Part shown: positions 7,385-16,328 of the stretch, one piece after another | Layout: the number at the start of each line of letters is the position of its first letter | How positions within the stretch are numbered: position 1 is the first letter of the stretch | From: Allobosea psychrotolerans | Lineage (GTDB): Bacteria > Pseudomonadota > Alphaproteobacteria > Rhizobiales > Beijerinckiaceae | DNA length: 64,000 nucleotides | NCBI RefSeq assembly: GCF_002917105.1 | Contig: NZ_PQFZ01000021.1 | Span: forward strand, 1 to 64,000 | Reading direction: 5' to 3' | Notes under the pieces: model-generated | The model's database searches: none | The model's input: the letters and a program-made list of their open reading frames with translations, nothing else | Told to the model about the DNA's origin: nothing | Translations under genes and position numbers: made by a program

Positions 7385-8383
7385 ATGAACATCAGGATGC
7401 ACAAAGAGATTGCCAGCATAACCGAAGCTGATCTTCGGTTGATGCGGATATTCCGCGTCGTTGCTGAGTCTGGCGGTCTGACTGCTGCGGAAACCAAGCT
7501 CCATATGGAGCGCTCGACTATCAGCCGTCACATCAAAGCTTTGGAGGAACGTCTCGGCGGCCAGCTCTGCATGCGTGGGCCGGCAGGGTTCGAACTGACC
7601 GAGCTCGGCCGCACGACCTTGCGCGCCTCGATCACCGCCTGCGACACGCTCGACCATGTCCGCGATGAGCTGAACCTCGCTCGCAGCGTCATGACCGGCG
7701 ATCTGATGATCGGTCTCGCCGACAACTGCCTCAGCAATCCCTGCGCGCGCGTCGTCTCGGCTGTCGCTGCCTTCCGGCTGCAGGCGCCCGGCGTCCGGCT
7801 GCATATGTCGATCCGCCCGCCTGCCCAGTTGTTCGAAGACCTCGCGACGCGCCATCTGCATCTCTGCGTCACGGGGATGCCGGGTGAGCACGGGAAATTC
7901 ACTCTCCAGCACATCTTCGATGAGGAGTTCCGGCTCTATGTCGGTGGCGGGCCCGACGATCCGGTGCCGCATATCGGCGAGTTGGAGCGCCTTGGCTATG
8001 TTCTCGTCACGCGCGACGGCGACGCCCGGCCCCGCGCCCTGGCGACGCGGTTGAAATTGACCCGGCAGGCCGTGGCATCGGGCCTTGAAGCGGTGGCGAC
8101 CTTTCTCGCTGCCGGCGGTTTCGTCGGCTTTCTGCCGGCGCATTACGCTTCGGAGCTGTCGCAAAGCTACCGTCTGCGCGAGGTCGCAGGCGCCGGGCCG
8201 GTCTTCTACAAGACGCAGTTCTTCCTGGCCTATGAGAAAAGCCGGCCCTTGTCCTCGCCGGGCCGGCTCTTCGCCAATCTCTTGATCGCCGCGCATGAGG
8301 GCGCCTTTGCCGGCGAGGCGGCGGATATGCGTTCGCCGGCGCTCGCGCCTGATCGGCTCAACGCTCCAACCGCAGTGGCCTAG
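7385..8383 (+). CDS. LysR-family transcriptional regulator of the ureohydrolase operon
   Basis: The N-terminal winged helix-turn-helix is clear (LRLMRIFRVVAESGGLTAAE, then STISRHIKALEERLGG), followed by a periplasmic-binding-fold effector domain. The frame is open from a TTG at 7328, but that adds an odd Cys-rich leader; I use the ATG at 7385, with ATG 7397 as an alternative. It is transcribed divergently from the operon at 877-7225 across a gap holding two palindromes, so it probably controls that operon. Ligand unknown; a guanidino compound or a product of the operon is plausible. About 332 residues, slightly longer than typical LysR proteins. Confidence 0.88.
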   Translation: MNIRMHKEIASITEADLRLMRIFRVVAESGGLTAAETKLHMERSTISRHIKALEERLGGQLCMRGPAGFELTELGRTTLRASITACDTLDHVRDELNLARSVMTGDLMIGLADNCLSNPCARVVSAVAAFRLQAPGVRLHMSIRPPAQLFEDLATRHLHLCVTGMPGEHGKFTLQHIFDEEFRLYVGGGPDDPVPHIGELERLGYVLVTRDGDARPRALATRLKLTRQAVASGLEAVATFLAAGGFVGFLPAHYASELSQSYRLREVAGAGPVFYKTQFFLAYEKSRPLSSPGRLFANLLIAAHEGAFAGEAADMRSPALAPDRLNAPTAVA

Positions 8384-8384
8384 G

Positions 8385-8430
8385 GCATCGGCCCGGAAAG
8401 TGGGAACCGGTTTTCGGGGCAAGCCGATGC
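8385..8430. repeat. Dispersed palindromic repeat between convergent genes
   Basis: A 46-bp hairpin with outer arms GCATCGG and CCGATGC and an inner CCGGAAA...GGTTTTCGG stem. It resembles short palindromic elements common in intergenic regions of Hyphomicrobiales (from general knowledge, not a search). It follows the LysR stop directly and faces the SpoVR stop at 8461, so it could end transcription in both directions. Confidence 0.6.
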
Positions 8431-8460
8431 AAGATCAAAGGCCTGTCCCGGGCCGCGCCC

Positions 8461-10008
8461 TCAGGCCGCGCGGGGCAAGACGCGCGGGCTGGCCACATGT
8501 TCCCTGAGGACCGTGCCTGTGGGATCGACCTCCTGGAGCCTGACGTCATAGCTCCAGAGATCGGCGATATGCTGGAGCACATGCGTCGCGGCCGTGTCCT
8601 GAAGCAGGCATCCGTTCACGACGCTATGGCGCAGCAGCAGGCGCCGGTCGCCGGCGAGATCGACATCGACGACCTCGATATTGGGGTCGGTCCAGCTGAT
8701 GTCGTATTCGCGGGCGAGCTGGCGCCGGATCCGGCGATAGCCGGCCTCGTCATGGATCGCCTCGACCACCACGCCCTCGGTCCGCGCGGGGTCGTCGCAA
8801 ACGTGGAACATGCGCATCTGCCGCATCAGGCGCGGGCTGAGGAACTGGCTGATGAAGCTCTCGTCGCGGTAATTGGCCCAGATGTCGCGCAGGACGGCCA
8901 TCGCGTCCCCGGTTCCGGCGATATCGGGAAACCACTCGCGGTCTTCCACCTCGGGCGCGGTGACGATCCGTTCCAGGTCCTGCATCATCGCGAAGCCGAG
9001 CGCATAGGGATTGAAGCCGGGAAAGCGCGGATGGTCATAGGGGGGCTGAAACACGACATTGGAGTGCGAGGTGAGAAATTCGAGGAAATTCCCGTCGCTG
9101 AGCGCCTGCTTCTCGTGCAGCCGCGTCATGATGCGGTAATGGACATAGGTCGCGGTGCCCTCGTTCATCACCTTGGTCTGCCGCTGCGGATGAAAATACT
9201 GCGCGACATGGCGCACGATCCGCAGGATCTCGCGCTGCCAGGCCTGCAGCCGCGGGGCCGATTTTTCCAGGAAATACAGGAGATTGTCCTGCGGTAGTCC
9301 AAGCACGGTGCGCCGCCGCTCGGCGCCGAGATCCTGGGCACTCTTGCTGGGGCCGGCCGGCACAGTGCGCCAGAGGTCGTTGAAGATCTGCTCCTCATGC
9401 GCCCGGCGATCGCGCTCGCGCCTTTCCTCCAGGCGCAGGTCGAGCTTGCTCTTGCCGGGATAGCGGTGAACGCCATGGGACATCAGCGCGTGCGCCGCAT
9501 CGAGCGTGCGTTCGACGGCGATCTGGCCGTGGCGCTCCTCGCAGCGCGCGATATAGCCCTTGGCGAATTCGAGATAGTCGAGGATGCCTTCCGCATCGGT
9601 CCAGGTCTTGAACAGATAGTTGTTCTTGAAGAAGTGGTTATGGCCGAAGGCGGCATGCGCGATGACCAACGTCTGCATCGTCGCCGTGTTCTCCTCCATG
9701 AGGTAGGACACGCAGGGCGAGCTGTTGATGACGATCTCGTAGGCCAGGTCCCTCAGGCCCTTGCGATAGAACGCCTCATGATGGGCGAAATGCTTGCCGA
9801 AGGACCAATGCTTGTAGAACAGCGGCATGCCGGTGGAGGAGTAGGCGTCGAGCATCTGCTCGGCCGTGATGACCTCGATCTGGTTCGGATAGACATCCAG
9901 GCCGAGTTCGGAGAGAGCGATCTCCTCGCAGGCGTCATGGATCCGCTGGAGCGTGAAGAAGCTCCAATCGGCGCCCTCGAACAGCGGTTCCATCGCGGCT
10001 GTCGTCAT
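8461..10008 (-). CDS. SpoVR family protein (YcgB-like)
   Basis: A 515-residue SpoVR protein. Recognisable family segments are SFFTLQRIHDACEEIALSEL near the N-terminus, FGKHFAHHEAFYRKGLRDLA (about 70-90), the FGHNHFFKNNY motif and MNEGTATYVHYRIMT in mid-protein, and WANYRDESFISQFLSPRLMR. Biochemical function is not established; in Bacillus SpoVR affects spore cortex formation, and in Gram-negative bacteria the gene accompanies prkA and yeaH in a stress- or starvation-linked operon. The start overlaps the YeaH-like gene stop (ATGA), so the three genes form a coupled operon. The cytoplasm is the likely location because no signal peptide is seen. Confidence 0.93.
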   Translation of the reverse strand: MTTAAMEPLFEGADWSFFTLQRIHDACEEIALSELGLDVYPNQIEVITAEQMLDAYSSTGMPLFYKHWSFGKHFAHHEAFYRKGLRDLAYEIVINSSPCVSYLMEENTATMQTLVIAHAAFGHNHFFKNNYLFKTWTDAEGILDYLEFAKGYIARCEERHGQIAVERTLDAAHALMSHGVHRYPGKSKLDLRLEERRERDRRAHEEQIFNDLWRTVPAGPSKSAQDLGAERRRTVLGLPQDNLLYFLEKSAPRLQAWQREILRIVRHVAQYFHPQRQTKVMNEGTATYVHYRIMTRLHEKQALSDGNFLEFLTSHSNVVFQPPYDHPRFPGFNPYALGFAMMQDLERIVTAPEVEDREWFPDIAGTGDAMAVLRDIWANYRDESFISQFLSPRLMRQMRMFHVCDDPARTEGVVVEAIHDEAGYRRIRRQLAREYDISWTDPNIEVVDVDLAGDRRLLLRHSVVNGCLLQDTAATHVLQHIADLWSYDVRLQEVDPTGTVLREHVASPRVLPRAA

Positions 10009-11279
10009 GACGTGGCCTTCTCATGGCCCTGGCGGCGCTGGAACAGCTCGCGAAAGACCGGGAAGATCTCGCTGCGATGGCTGACCTTGCGGATCGAGAG
10101 CGGGGCGCCCTCCGCGCGCAATCTCTCATAGAGCCGCCACAGGGCGGAGTGGGACACGGATTCGCGGCCGGATTCGCCGACCTCGAGATAGGCGAAATAC
10201 TGGCTGGCCGGCAGGATCGCGTCCTTGAGCAGGCGCTCCGTCGCAGCCTCGTCCGAATAGGAGTTGTCGCCGTCCGAGGCCTGAGCGGCGTAGATGTTCC
10301 AGTCCTCCGGCGAATAGCGCTTGGCGATGACCGAGCGCATCGCCTCGAGCGCGCTCGAAACCAGCGTTCCGCCCGTTGCCGGGCTGTGGAAGAAGGTGTC
10401 CTCATCCACCTCCTCGGCCCGGTCCGTGTGACGGATGAAGACGAGCTCGACATGGCGGTAGCGCTGCGCCAGGAAAATATAGAGCAGCATGTAGAACCGC
10501 TTGGCGAGGTCCTTCATATGCTCCGTCATCGAGCCGGACACATCCATCAGGCAGAACATCACGGCCTGCGCGACCGGCTTCGGCTCGTTCTCATAGCGCC
10601 GGTAGCGCACATCGACAGGGTCGATATAGGGAATGCGCCGCACCTTGGCTTCGAGCGCCTTGACCTTGTCTTCGAGCACCAGGCGCAGGCCATCCTCTTC
10701 GCAGGCGGCGATTTCCGCCTGCAGCCGCGCAATCGTCTCGGGGCTCGGGCGGCGCAGCGCCATCCGGCGCATCATCGCAAGCCGCGTCGTGCGGTTGACC
10801 GCGATGTTGGCGGGCGAGCCCGAGACCGAATAGCCGGCGCGTACTGGGCTTTCATGCTCGGTCTCGGTCAGCCGCCGCTTGGCGAGGTCGGGCAGCTCGA
10901 GATCGTCGAGGAAGACGTTGAGAAACTCCTCGCGGGTCAGGACGAAGCGGAAGGCATCCTCGCCGGCTCCCTCGCCGGCCTTGTCGGGTCTGCCGCTGCC
11001 GCCTCCGCCTGAGCGCGGCAGTACATCGCCCTCAATGAAGGTCTTGTTGCCGGGCAGCACACGGTCATGCGTGCCTCCGCTCCCCCGGCGCAGGCTCGGC
11101 TCCTCCATCCCGTCCATCGGAATGCTGACTTCCCCGCCGTCCAGCACGTCCCGGATATTGCGGCTCTGCAGCGACTGCTTCACCGCTTGTTGTACGACGC
11201 CCTTGGCCCGGCGCAGAAAACGCTGACGATTCTCGAGAGCCTTGCCACGTGGATTCAGGCGTCGGTCGACAATGTTCAT
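10005..11279 (-). CDS. yeaH: YeaH/YhbH family protein (DUF444)
   Basis: A 424-residue DUF444 protein. The N-terminus (MNIVDRRLNPRGKALENRQR) is family-typical, a glycine-rich linker follows at about 95-105, and the C-terminal half has a von Willebrand A-like fold with the metal-site motif DVSGSM (FCLMDVSGSMTEHMKDLAKR). It lies between prkA and the SpoVR gene, 19 bases after prkA and overlapping the SpoVR gene. Family knowledge: it is co-expressed with PrkA/YeaG in nitrogen-starvation and stationary-phase responses, with the exact role unclear. Nothing looks broken. Confidence 0.93.
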   Translation of the reverse strand: MNIVDRRLNPRGKALENRQRFLRRAKGVVQQAVKQSLQSRNIRDVLDGGEVSIPMDGMEEPSLRRGSGGTHDRVLPGNKTFIEGDVLPRSGGGGSGRPDKAGEGAGEDAFRFVLTREEFLNVFLDDLELPDLAKRRLTETEHESPVRAGYSVSGSPANIAVNRTTRLAMMRRMALRRPSPETIARLQAEIAACEEDGLRLVLEDKVKALEAKVRRIPYIDPVDVRYRRYENEPKPVAQAVMFCLMDVSGSMTEHMKDLAKRFYMLLYIFLAQRYRHVELVFIRHTDRAEEVDEDTFFHSPATGGTLVSSALEAMRSVIAKRYSPEDWNIYAAQASDGDNSYSDEAATERLLKDAILPASQYFAYLEVGESGRESVSHSALWRLYERLRAEGAPLSIRKVSHRSEIFPVFRELFQRRQGHEKATS

Positions 11280-11298
11280 GATGGCTCCCGCGCCTGGC

Positions 11299-13242
11299 TC
11301 AGCCAGCCTGCTTCACGCGCATGTACCATTCGATCAAACGCCGGACCTGGCGTTCGGTATAGCCACGCTCCACCATGCGCGAGACGAACTCGCCATGCTT
11401 CTTCTCGCTCTCGCCGTCCTTCTTCGAGCCGAAGGAGATCACCGGTAAAAGGTCCTCGACCTGCGAGAACATCCGCTTCTCGATGACTTCGCGGATCTTC
11501 TCATAACCGGTCCAGGACGGGTTCTTGCCGCCATTGCTCGCCCGCGAGCGCAGGCAGAACTTGACGATCTCGTTGCGGAAATCCTTCGGATTGGCGATCC
11601 CCGCCGGTTTCTCGATCTTGGTCAGCTCCTGATTGAGGAGTTCGCGGTCGAGCAATTGGCCGGTGTCGGAATCCTTGAAGTCGACATCCTCGATCCAGGC
11701 GTCGGCGTAGTCGACATAGCGGTCGAACAGGTTCTGCCCATAATCCGCATAGGATTCGAGATAGGCCTTCTGGACCTCGTGCCCGATGAACTCGGCATAG
11801 CGCGGGGCGAGGTCGGCCTTGATGAACTCGAGATAGCGCTTCTCGGTTTCATCGGGGAGCTGCTCGCGGCGGATGGCCTGTTCCAGCACATACATCAGAT
11901 GCACCGGATCGGCGCCGAGCTCGATCGTGTCGTGGTTGAAGGTCGCGGCCAGGACCTTGAAGGCAAAGCGCGTCGAGATGCCGTCCATGCCTTCATCCAT
12001 GCCGGCGGCGTCGCGATATTCCTGGACGCTGCGGGCTTTCGGATCGGTCTCCCGCAGGCTGTCGCCGTCATAGGCGCGCATCTTGGCGAACAGGGTCGAG
12101 TTCTCGTGGTTGCGCAGCCGCGAGAGAACCGAGAACCGCGCCAGCATCGACAGAGTTCCTGGCGCACAGGGGGCACTGCTCAGCGCCGAGCCCTCGATCA
12201 GCTTCTCATAGATCTTCTGCTCTTCGGTCGCCCTCAGGCAGTAGGGCACCTTGATGACGCAGATCCGGTCGATGAAGGCTTCGTTGTTCTTGTTGCTCTT
12301 GAAGCTCTGCCACTCCGCCTCGTTGGAGTGCGCGAGGATGACGCCGGAGAAGGGGATGGCGCCGATGTTCTCGGTGCCGATATAGTTGCCCTCCTGCGTC
12401 GCGGTCAGCAGCGGATGCAGCATCTTGATCGGCGCCTTGAACATCTCGACGAATTCGAGGACGCCCTGGTTGGCGCGGTTGAGGCCGCCCGAATAGCTGT
12501 AGGCGTCGGGGTCGTTCTGGGAGAAGTTTTCGAGCTTGCGGATGTCGACCTTGCCGACGAGCGAGGAGATGTCCTGGTTGTTCTCGTCGCCGGGCTCGGT
12601 CTTGGCGATGGCGATCTGGCGCAGGCGCGAGGGCTGCAGCTTGACGACCTGGAAGCGGGAAATGTCGCCGCCGAACGTCTCGAGTCGCTTGAGGCACCAG
12701 GGGCTCATCAGCCCCGTCAGCCGCCGCTGCGGAATGCCGTAGCGCTGCTCGAGAATGGGGCCCATCGTCCCGGGATCGAAGAGGTTCAGCGGGCTCTCGA
12801 AGACCGGGCTGATCTCGTCGCCGGCCTTCAGCACATAGATGGGGTGGACCTCCATCAGCGATTTGAGCCGCTCGGCGAGGGACGACTTGCCGCCGCCGAC
12901 CGGGCCGAGCAGATAGAGGATCTGCTTGCGCTCCTCCAGGCCCTGGGCGGCGTGACGGAAGAAGGAGACGATACGTTCGATCGTCTCTTCCATGCCGTAG
13001 AAGCCGGCAAACGCCGGATAGGTCCGGATGGTTCGGTTCAAAAAAATACGGCCAAGGCGAGGGTCCTTGGCCGTATCGATCATCTGAGGCTCGCCGATGG
13101 CCGCCAGCAGCCGTTCGGCTGCATTAGCATATAGCATCGGATCGCCTCTGCAGGCCTCCAGGTAGTCGGAGATCGGCATATCCGTTTCGCGGCGCGCCTC
13201 ATAGGAGCGAGCGAAGGCGTTGAACAAAGAGTCGTTGTACAT
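11299..13242 (-). CDS. prkA: PrkA family serine protein kinase (YeaG-like)
   Basis: A 647-residue protein, matching the usual length of about 640. The N-terminal AAA+ part shows a Walker A motif GPVGGGKSSLAERL (about residues 113-126), and further PrkA segments follow (HSNEAEWQSFKSNKNNEAFI, RICVIKVPYCLRATEEQKIY). The C-terminal region resembles the kinase domain of the family. The start at 13242 is supported by AGAGGG just upstream; the open frame extends 27 codons further without a ribosome site. It is the first gene of the prkA-yeaH-spoVR operon, which links starvation or stress signalling to downstream targets. Confidence 0.94.
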   Translation of the reverse strand: MYNDSLFNAFARSYEARRETDMPISDYLEACRGDPMLYANAAERLLAAIGEPQMIDTAKDPRLGRIFLNRTIRTYPAFAGFYGMEETIERIVSFFRHAAQGLEERKQILYLLGPVGGGKSSLAERLKSLMEVHPIYVLKAGDEISPVFESPLNLFDPGTMGPILEQRYGIPQRRLTGLMSPWCLKRLETFGGDISRFQVVKLQPSRLRQIAIAKTEPGDENNQDISSLVGKVDIRKLENFSQNDPDAYSYSGGLNRANQGVLEFVEMFKAPIKMLHPLLTATQEGNYIGTENIGAIPFSGVILAHSNEAEWQSFKSNKNNEAFIDRICVIKVPYCLRATEEQKIYEKLIEGSALSSAPCAPGTLSMLARFSVLSRLRNHENSTLFAKMRAYDGDSLRETDPKARSVQEYRDAAGMDEGMDGISTRFAFKVLAATFNHDTIELGADPVHLMYVLEQAIRREQLPDETEKRYLEFIKADLAPRYAEFIGHEVQKAYLESYADYGQNLFDRYVDYADAWIEDVDFKDSDTGQLLDRELLNQELTKIEKPAGIANPKDFRNEIVKFCLRSRASNGGKNPSWTGYEKIREVIEKRMFSQVEDLLPVISFGSKKDGESEKKHGEFVSRMVERGYTERQVRRLIEWYMRVKQAG

Positions 13243-13614
13243 GAGCCCTCTGCATATGGTTATGCCGCGGCTCGACGCAGGCAAACGAGAATCGGCAACG
13301 CCCCTGGTCGAAACACGGCGCACGTCAACTGCGAATCAGCATCTGCTATCGAACGCCAGAATCGCTCTCAAGCGCCGGGCTGGCAATGCGCAAAAGTGAG
13401 CACTTCCCCTTTTGTGCTATCCATCTGCGAATAAATTGTGCTCAACCCCCGCCGGTTCCCTCGCCTCCTTGCGTCATCTCGCCGCGGTTCGGCCCCATGC
13501 GCGCGGGTTGGGATGGTGTCGGCGACCGGGATGGAGGAGGGCGGGCATACGGTCATTGAAGAGCCGATATAAGGCCGCAATCGCGTTCGGGCTCTCGGCG
13601 TAGCCTGGCTTGCT
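13243..13614. other. Intergenic region upstream of prkA
   Basis: No gene is supported here. The part near 13390-13445 is AT-richer than its surroundings and holds an AGCAC-N10-GTGCT inverted repeat (13399-13403 and 13414-13418) and a further GTGCT at 13438, which may be regulatory. I looked for a sigma-54 promoter for prkA and found no match with correct GG-N10-GC spacing. Confidence 0.4.
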
Positions 13615-14526
13615 TCAGGCCGTGTCAGCGCCTTGCGCGGCCGGCAGTTCCTTCATCAGCATCAGCGCAAAGTTCTCGCTCGCCGGGGGCAATGTCCGGC
13701 CGCTGCGCTTGATGAGCGCGACCTGGCGCGCGAAATCCGCAGCGTTCAGAGGCCGGGAGCGCAAGCTCTGCTCGGCGCGCACCTCCATCGCCGAGCCGGG
13801 CAGGATCGCGATCCCGAGGCCTGCGCGCACCATCCCGACCGCGGTCGACATATAGGTCGCTTCCGCACCGACGATCGGCCGATGGCCCGCAGTCAGGAAG
13901 GCGGCATCGACGATCGCCCTGACGCTGGTCGCCGGGTCCATCAGGACCAGTGGAAGAGGTGCAATGTCGTCGATCGTGACGGAATCGAGATTGCCTAATT
14001 TGTGACCATCGGGGAAAACCACATGCATGTGATCCTGCGTCCGGTGCAGCACTTCGAGGTCGGGATCGCTCAGCGCTCCGCCCATGATGCCGAGGTCGAC
14101 CTGCTCCTCCCGGGTCAGCTCGGCGACGCGGCTTGCGATCACGTCGCGGATGACGAAGCTGACCTGCGGATTGGTCTGGCGGAAGGCCGCGATGATCTCC
14201 GGCAGGATGCCTGAGGCATAGGACGGCAGCACCGCCAGCCGCACCACGCCGTGCTGGCCTTGCGCGAGCTGGCGCGTATCGCCGACGACCGCGTCGAGGT
14301 CGCCGAGAATACGCCCGAGCTGGGGCGCCAATTCGCGGCCGATCCGGGTCAGCGACACGCTGCGGGTGTTGCGGTCGAACAGGCGAACGCCGAGCCCGTC
14401 CTCGAGCTTCTGGATCTGAACCGTCAGCGCCGGCTGCGACAGGTTCAGGCGGGCTGCTGCCCGGGTGAAGCTGCCGAATTGCGCCAGGGTGACGAAGGCG
14501 CGCAATTGCCGGGCGTCGATATTCAT
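13615..14526 (-). CDS. LysR-family transcriptional regulator
   Basis: A 303-residue LysR protein. The helix-turn-helix is GSFTRAAARLNLSQPALTVQ IQKLEDGLG (about residues 18-46), followed by a standard effector-binding domain (MVRAGLGIAILPGSAMEVRA near the end). It is transcribed away from the AtuA-like operon, with an 87-bp gap that contains an inverted repeat with T-N11-A character, so it most likely controls that operon and itself. Effector unknown. A weaker possibility is that it acts on prkA, which lies 372 bases downstream on the same strand. Confidence 0.92.
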   Translation of the reverse strand: MNIDARQLRAFVTLAQFGSFTRAAARLNLSQPALTVQIQKLEDGLGVRLFDRNTRSVSLTRIGRELAPQLGRILGDLDAVVGDTRQLAQGQHGVVRLAVLPSYASGILPEIIAAFRQTNPQVSFVIRDVIASRVAELTREEQVDLGIMGGALSDPDLEVLHRTQDHMHVVFPDGHKLGNLDSVTIDDIAPLPLVLMDPATSVRAIVDAAFLTAGHRPIVGAEATYMSTAVGMVRAGLGIAILPGSAMEVRAEQSLRSRPLNAADFARQVALIKRSGRTLPPASENFALMLMKELPAAQGADTA

Positions 14527-14535
14527 AATGAATGA

Positions 14536-14550
14536 CTATCACTCTGATAG
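14536..14550. promoter_or_regulatory. Candidate LysR operator between the LysR gene and the AtuA-like operon
   Basis: CTATC-N5-GATAG is a perfect inverted repeat containing the T-N11-A signature of LysR sites. The flanks AATGAAT (14530 region) and ATTCATT (14551 region) extend the symmetry with a two-base offset. It lies at the LysR start and about 65 bases before the operon's start codon. Confidence 0.5.
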
Positions 14551-14613
14551 ATTCATTTCAATTGTGTGATCAATTTGCTGATGCTCCTATGCCGCTGGTT
14601 TCCGGAGGCGGTG

Positions 14614-15960
14614 GTGAAGCAGGTTCGGATCGGCGCAGGCGCGGGTTATTCCGGCGACAGGATCGAGCCGGCGATCGAGCTCGCCGAAAAAGGCGGGCTC
14701 GATTACCTGGTCTTCGAGTGCCTGGCGGAGCGCACCATTGCGCTGGCCCAGCAGGCGAAGCTCAAGGATCCGAAAGCCGGTTACGACCCGCTGCTGGCGG
14801 AGCGGTTTCGGGCCGTGCTGCGGCCGTGCCGGCAGGCCGGCACGCGCATCGTCACCAATATGGGCGCGGCCAATCCCGTCGCCGGCGCGGAGCGCATCAG
14901 GGCCATCGCCGGTGAGCTCGGCCTGACCGGCTTGAAGATCGCGGCCGTGACGGGCGACGATGTCCTGCCGTCCGTGGCGGGCGGCGATTATCGCATCGAC
15001 GAGACCGGCGCCGCCGTTGCCGATCTCGGCGGCAGCCTGATTTCGGCGAATGCCTATATCGGGGCGCAAGCCATCGCTGAAGCGCTGGCTGATGGAGCCG
15101 ACATCGTCATCACCGGCCGCGCGGCCGACCCGTCCCTGTTCGTCGGCCCGCTCGTGCATGCCTTCGGTTGGGCCAGGGATGATTGGCATCGGCTCGGACA
15201 GGCCACGCTGATCGGGCATCTCCTGGAATGCGCGGGCCAGGTCACGGGCGGGTATTTCGCCGATCCCGGCTACAAATCCGTGCCCGATCTCGCCCGGCTC
15301 GGCTTCCCCATTGCCGAGGTCGGGGAGGATGGCTGCGTCGTCGTCACCAAGGTTGCGGGCTCCGGCGGGCGGGTCACGCCCGCCACCTGCAAGGAGCAGA
15401 TCCTCTACGAGATCCACGATCCGGCGCGCTATCTCACCCCCGATGTCGTGGCCGACTTCTCGAACGTCACGGTCGAGGAGATCGGCTTCGATCGCGTCCG
15501 CGTCCGGGGCGCTTCCGGCCATCCCCGGACCGCGACGCTGAAAGTGTCGCTCGGGGTGACCGAAGGCTTCGTCGGCGAAGGCCAGATCTCCTATGCGGGT
15601 CCAGGTGCACGGGCGCGGGGTGCCCTGGCATTGGAGATCGTGCGTGAGCGCCTGACGCTGACCGGTGTGCGCACGAGCGAATTGCGCTTCGACCTGATCG
15701 GCGCGAATGCGCTGCATGGCGAGAGGCTCTCGAACCATGGCGGCGGCCATGAACCCTATGAGGTGCGCGTTCGCGTCGCCGGACGCAGTGACAGCCTCAT
15801 TGAGGCCCTGCGCATCGGCAACGAGGTCGAGACGCTCTACACCAACGGTCCGGCGGGCGGGGGCGGCGTCACGAAATCCGTCCGCGAGGTGGTCGGCATT
15901 CTCTCGACCCTGATCCCGCGCGAGCGCGTCGCGACAGCCATCCATTATGTCGAGAGCTGA
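14614..15960 (+). CDS. Acyclic terpene utilization AtuA-like protein (DUF1446)
   Basis: A 448-residue AtuA/DUF1446 protein. Typical stretches are VRIGAGAGYSGDRIEPAIEL at the N-terminus, TNMGAANP, ANAYIGAQAIAEALADGADI VITGRAADPSLF in mid-protein, and HECAGQVTGG-like GHLLECAGQVTGGYF. AtuA was named from acyclic terpene catabolism in Pseudomonas, but most homologues act in other, undefined acid-degradation clusters, so no substrate is claimed. GTG at 14614 is chosen because GGAGG at 14604-14608 sits five bases upstream; the frame is open from 14566. The companion small AtuA-like domain is a separate gene immediately downstream, as in many bacteria. Confidence 0.85.
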   Translation: MKQVRIGAGAGYSGDRIEPAIELAEKGGLDYLVFECLAERTIALAQQAKLKDPKAGYDPLLAERFRAVLRPCRQAGTRIVTNMGAANPVAGAERIRAIAGELGLTGLKIAAVTGDDVLPSVAGGDYRIDETGAAVADLGGSLISANAYIGAQAIAEALADGADIVITGRAADPSLFVGPLVHAFGWARDDWHRLGQATLIGHLLECAGQVTGGYFADPGYKSVPDLARLGFPIAEVGEDGCVVVTKVAGSGGRVTPATCKEQILYEIHDPARYLTPDVVADFSNVTVEEIGFDRVRVRGASGHPRTATLKVSLGVTEGFVGEGQISYAGPGARARGALALEIVRERLTLTGVRTSELRFDLIGANALHGERLSNHGGGHEPYEVRVRVAGRSDSLIEALRIGNEVETLYTNGPAGGGGVTKSVREVVGILSTLIPRERVATAIHYVES

Positions 15961-15961
15961 G

Positions 15962-16309
15962 ATGAAGCTGCGCGAGCTCGCTCATTCCCGCACCGGCGAC
16001 AAGGGCAACACCTCGAGCATCTCGGTGATCGCCTATGAAGCTGCCGGCTATGCCCTGCTGCTGCGCCATGTCACGGCCGAGCGCGTCAAGGCGCATTTCG
16101 GCGAGCTCGTGGCCGGCGAGGTGGTGCGCTACGAGATTCCCAGCCTCGGTGCCCTCAACTTCGTCCTGCGTCAGGCGCTCGGCGGCGGCGTGACCCGTTC
16201 GCTCACCCTCGACACGCATGGCAAGGGCCTGAGCTCGGCCCTGCTCGATCTCGATATCCCTGACGAAAGCCCTTCCCGCACGACGCCGCAGCAAGACGGC
16301 GATCACTAA
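15962..16309 (+). CDS. Small AtuA-like ferredoxin-fold domain protein
   Basis: A 115-residue protein with the conserved start KLRELAHSRTGDKGNTSSIS, the hallmark of the small partner domain that is fused to AtuA in some species and separate in others. It begins one base after the AtuA-like stop, so the two are translationally linked and probably form a complex. An in-frame ATG at 15947 overlapping the previous gene would add five residues; 15962 matches the family N-terminus better. Function is unknown beyond association with AtuA proteins. Confidence 0.85.
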   Translation: MKLRELAHSRTGDKGNTSSISVIAYEAAGYALLLRHVTAERVKAHFGELVAGEVVRYEIPSLGALNFVLRQALGGGVTRSLTLDTHGKGLSSALLDLDIPDESPSRTTPQQDGDH

Positions 16310-16328
16310 ACCCCTGGAGGAAACGACC

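Noticed and set aside
13325..13380. Possible sigma-54 promoter for prkA on the minus strand (TGGCGTTCGATAGC)
   Set aside because: GG and GC elements are separated by nine bases rather than ten and the consensus is poor.
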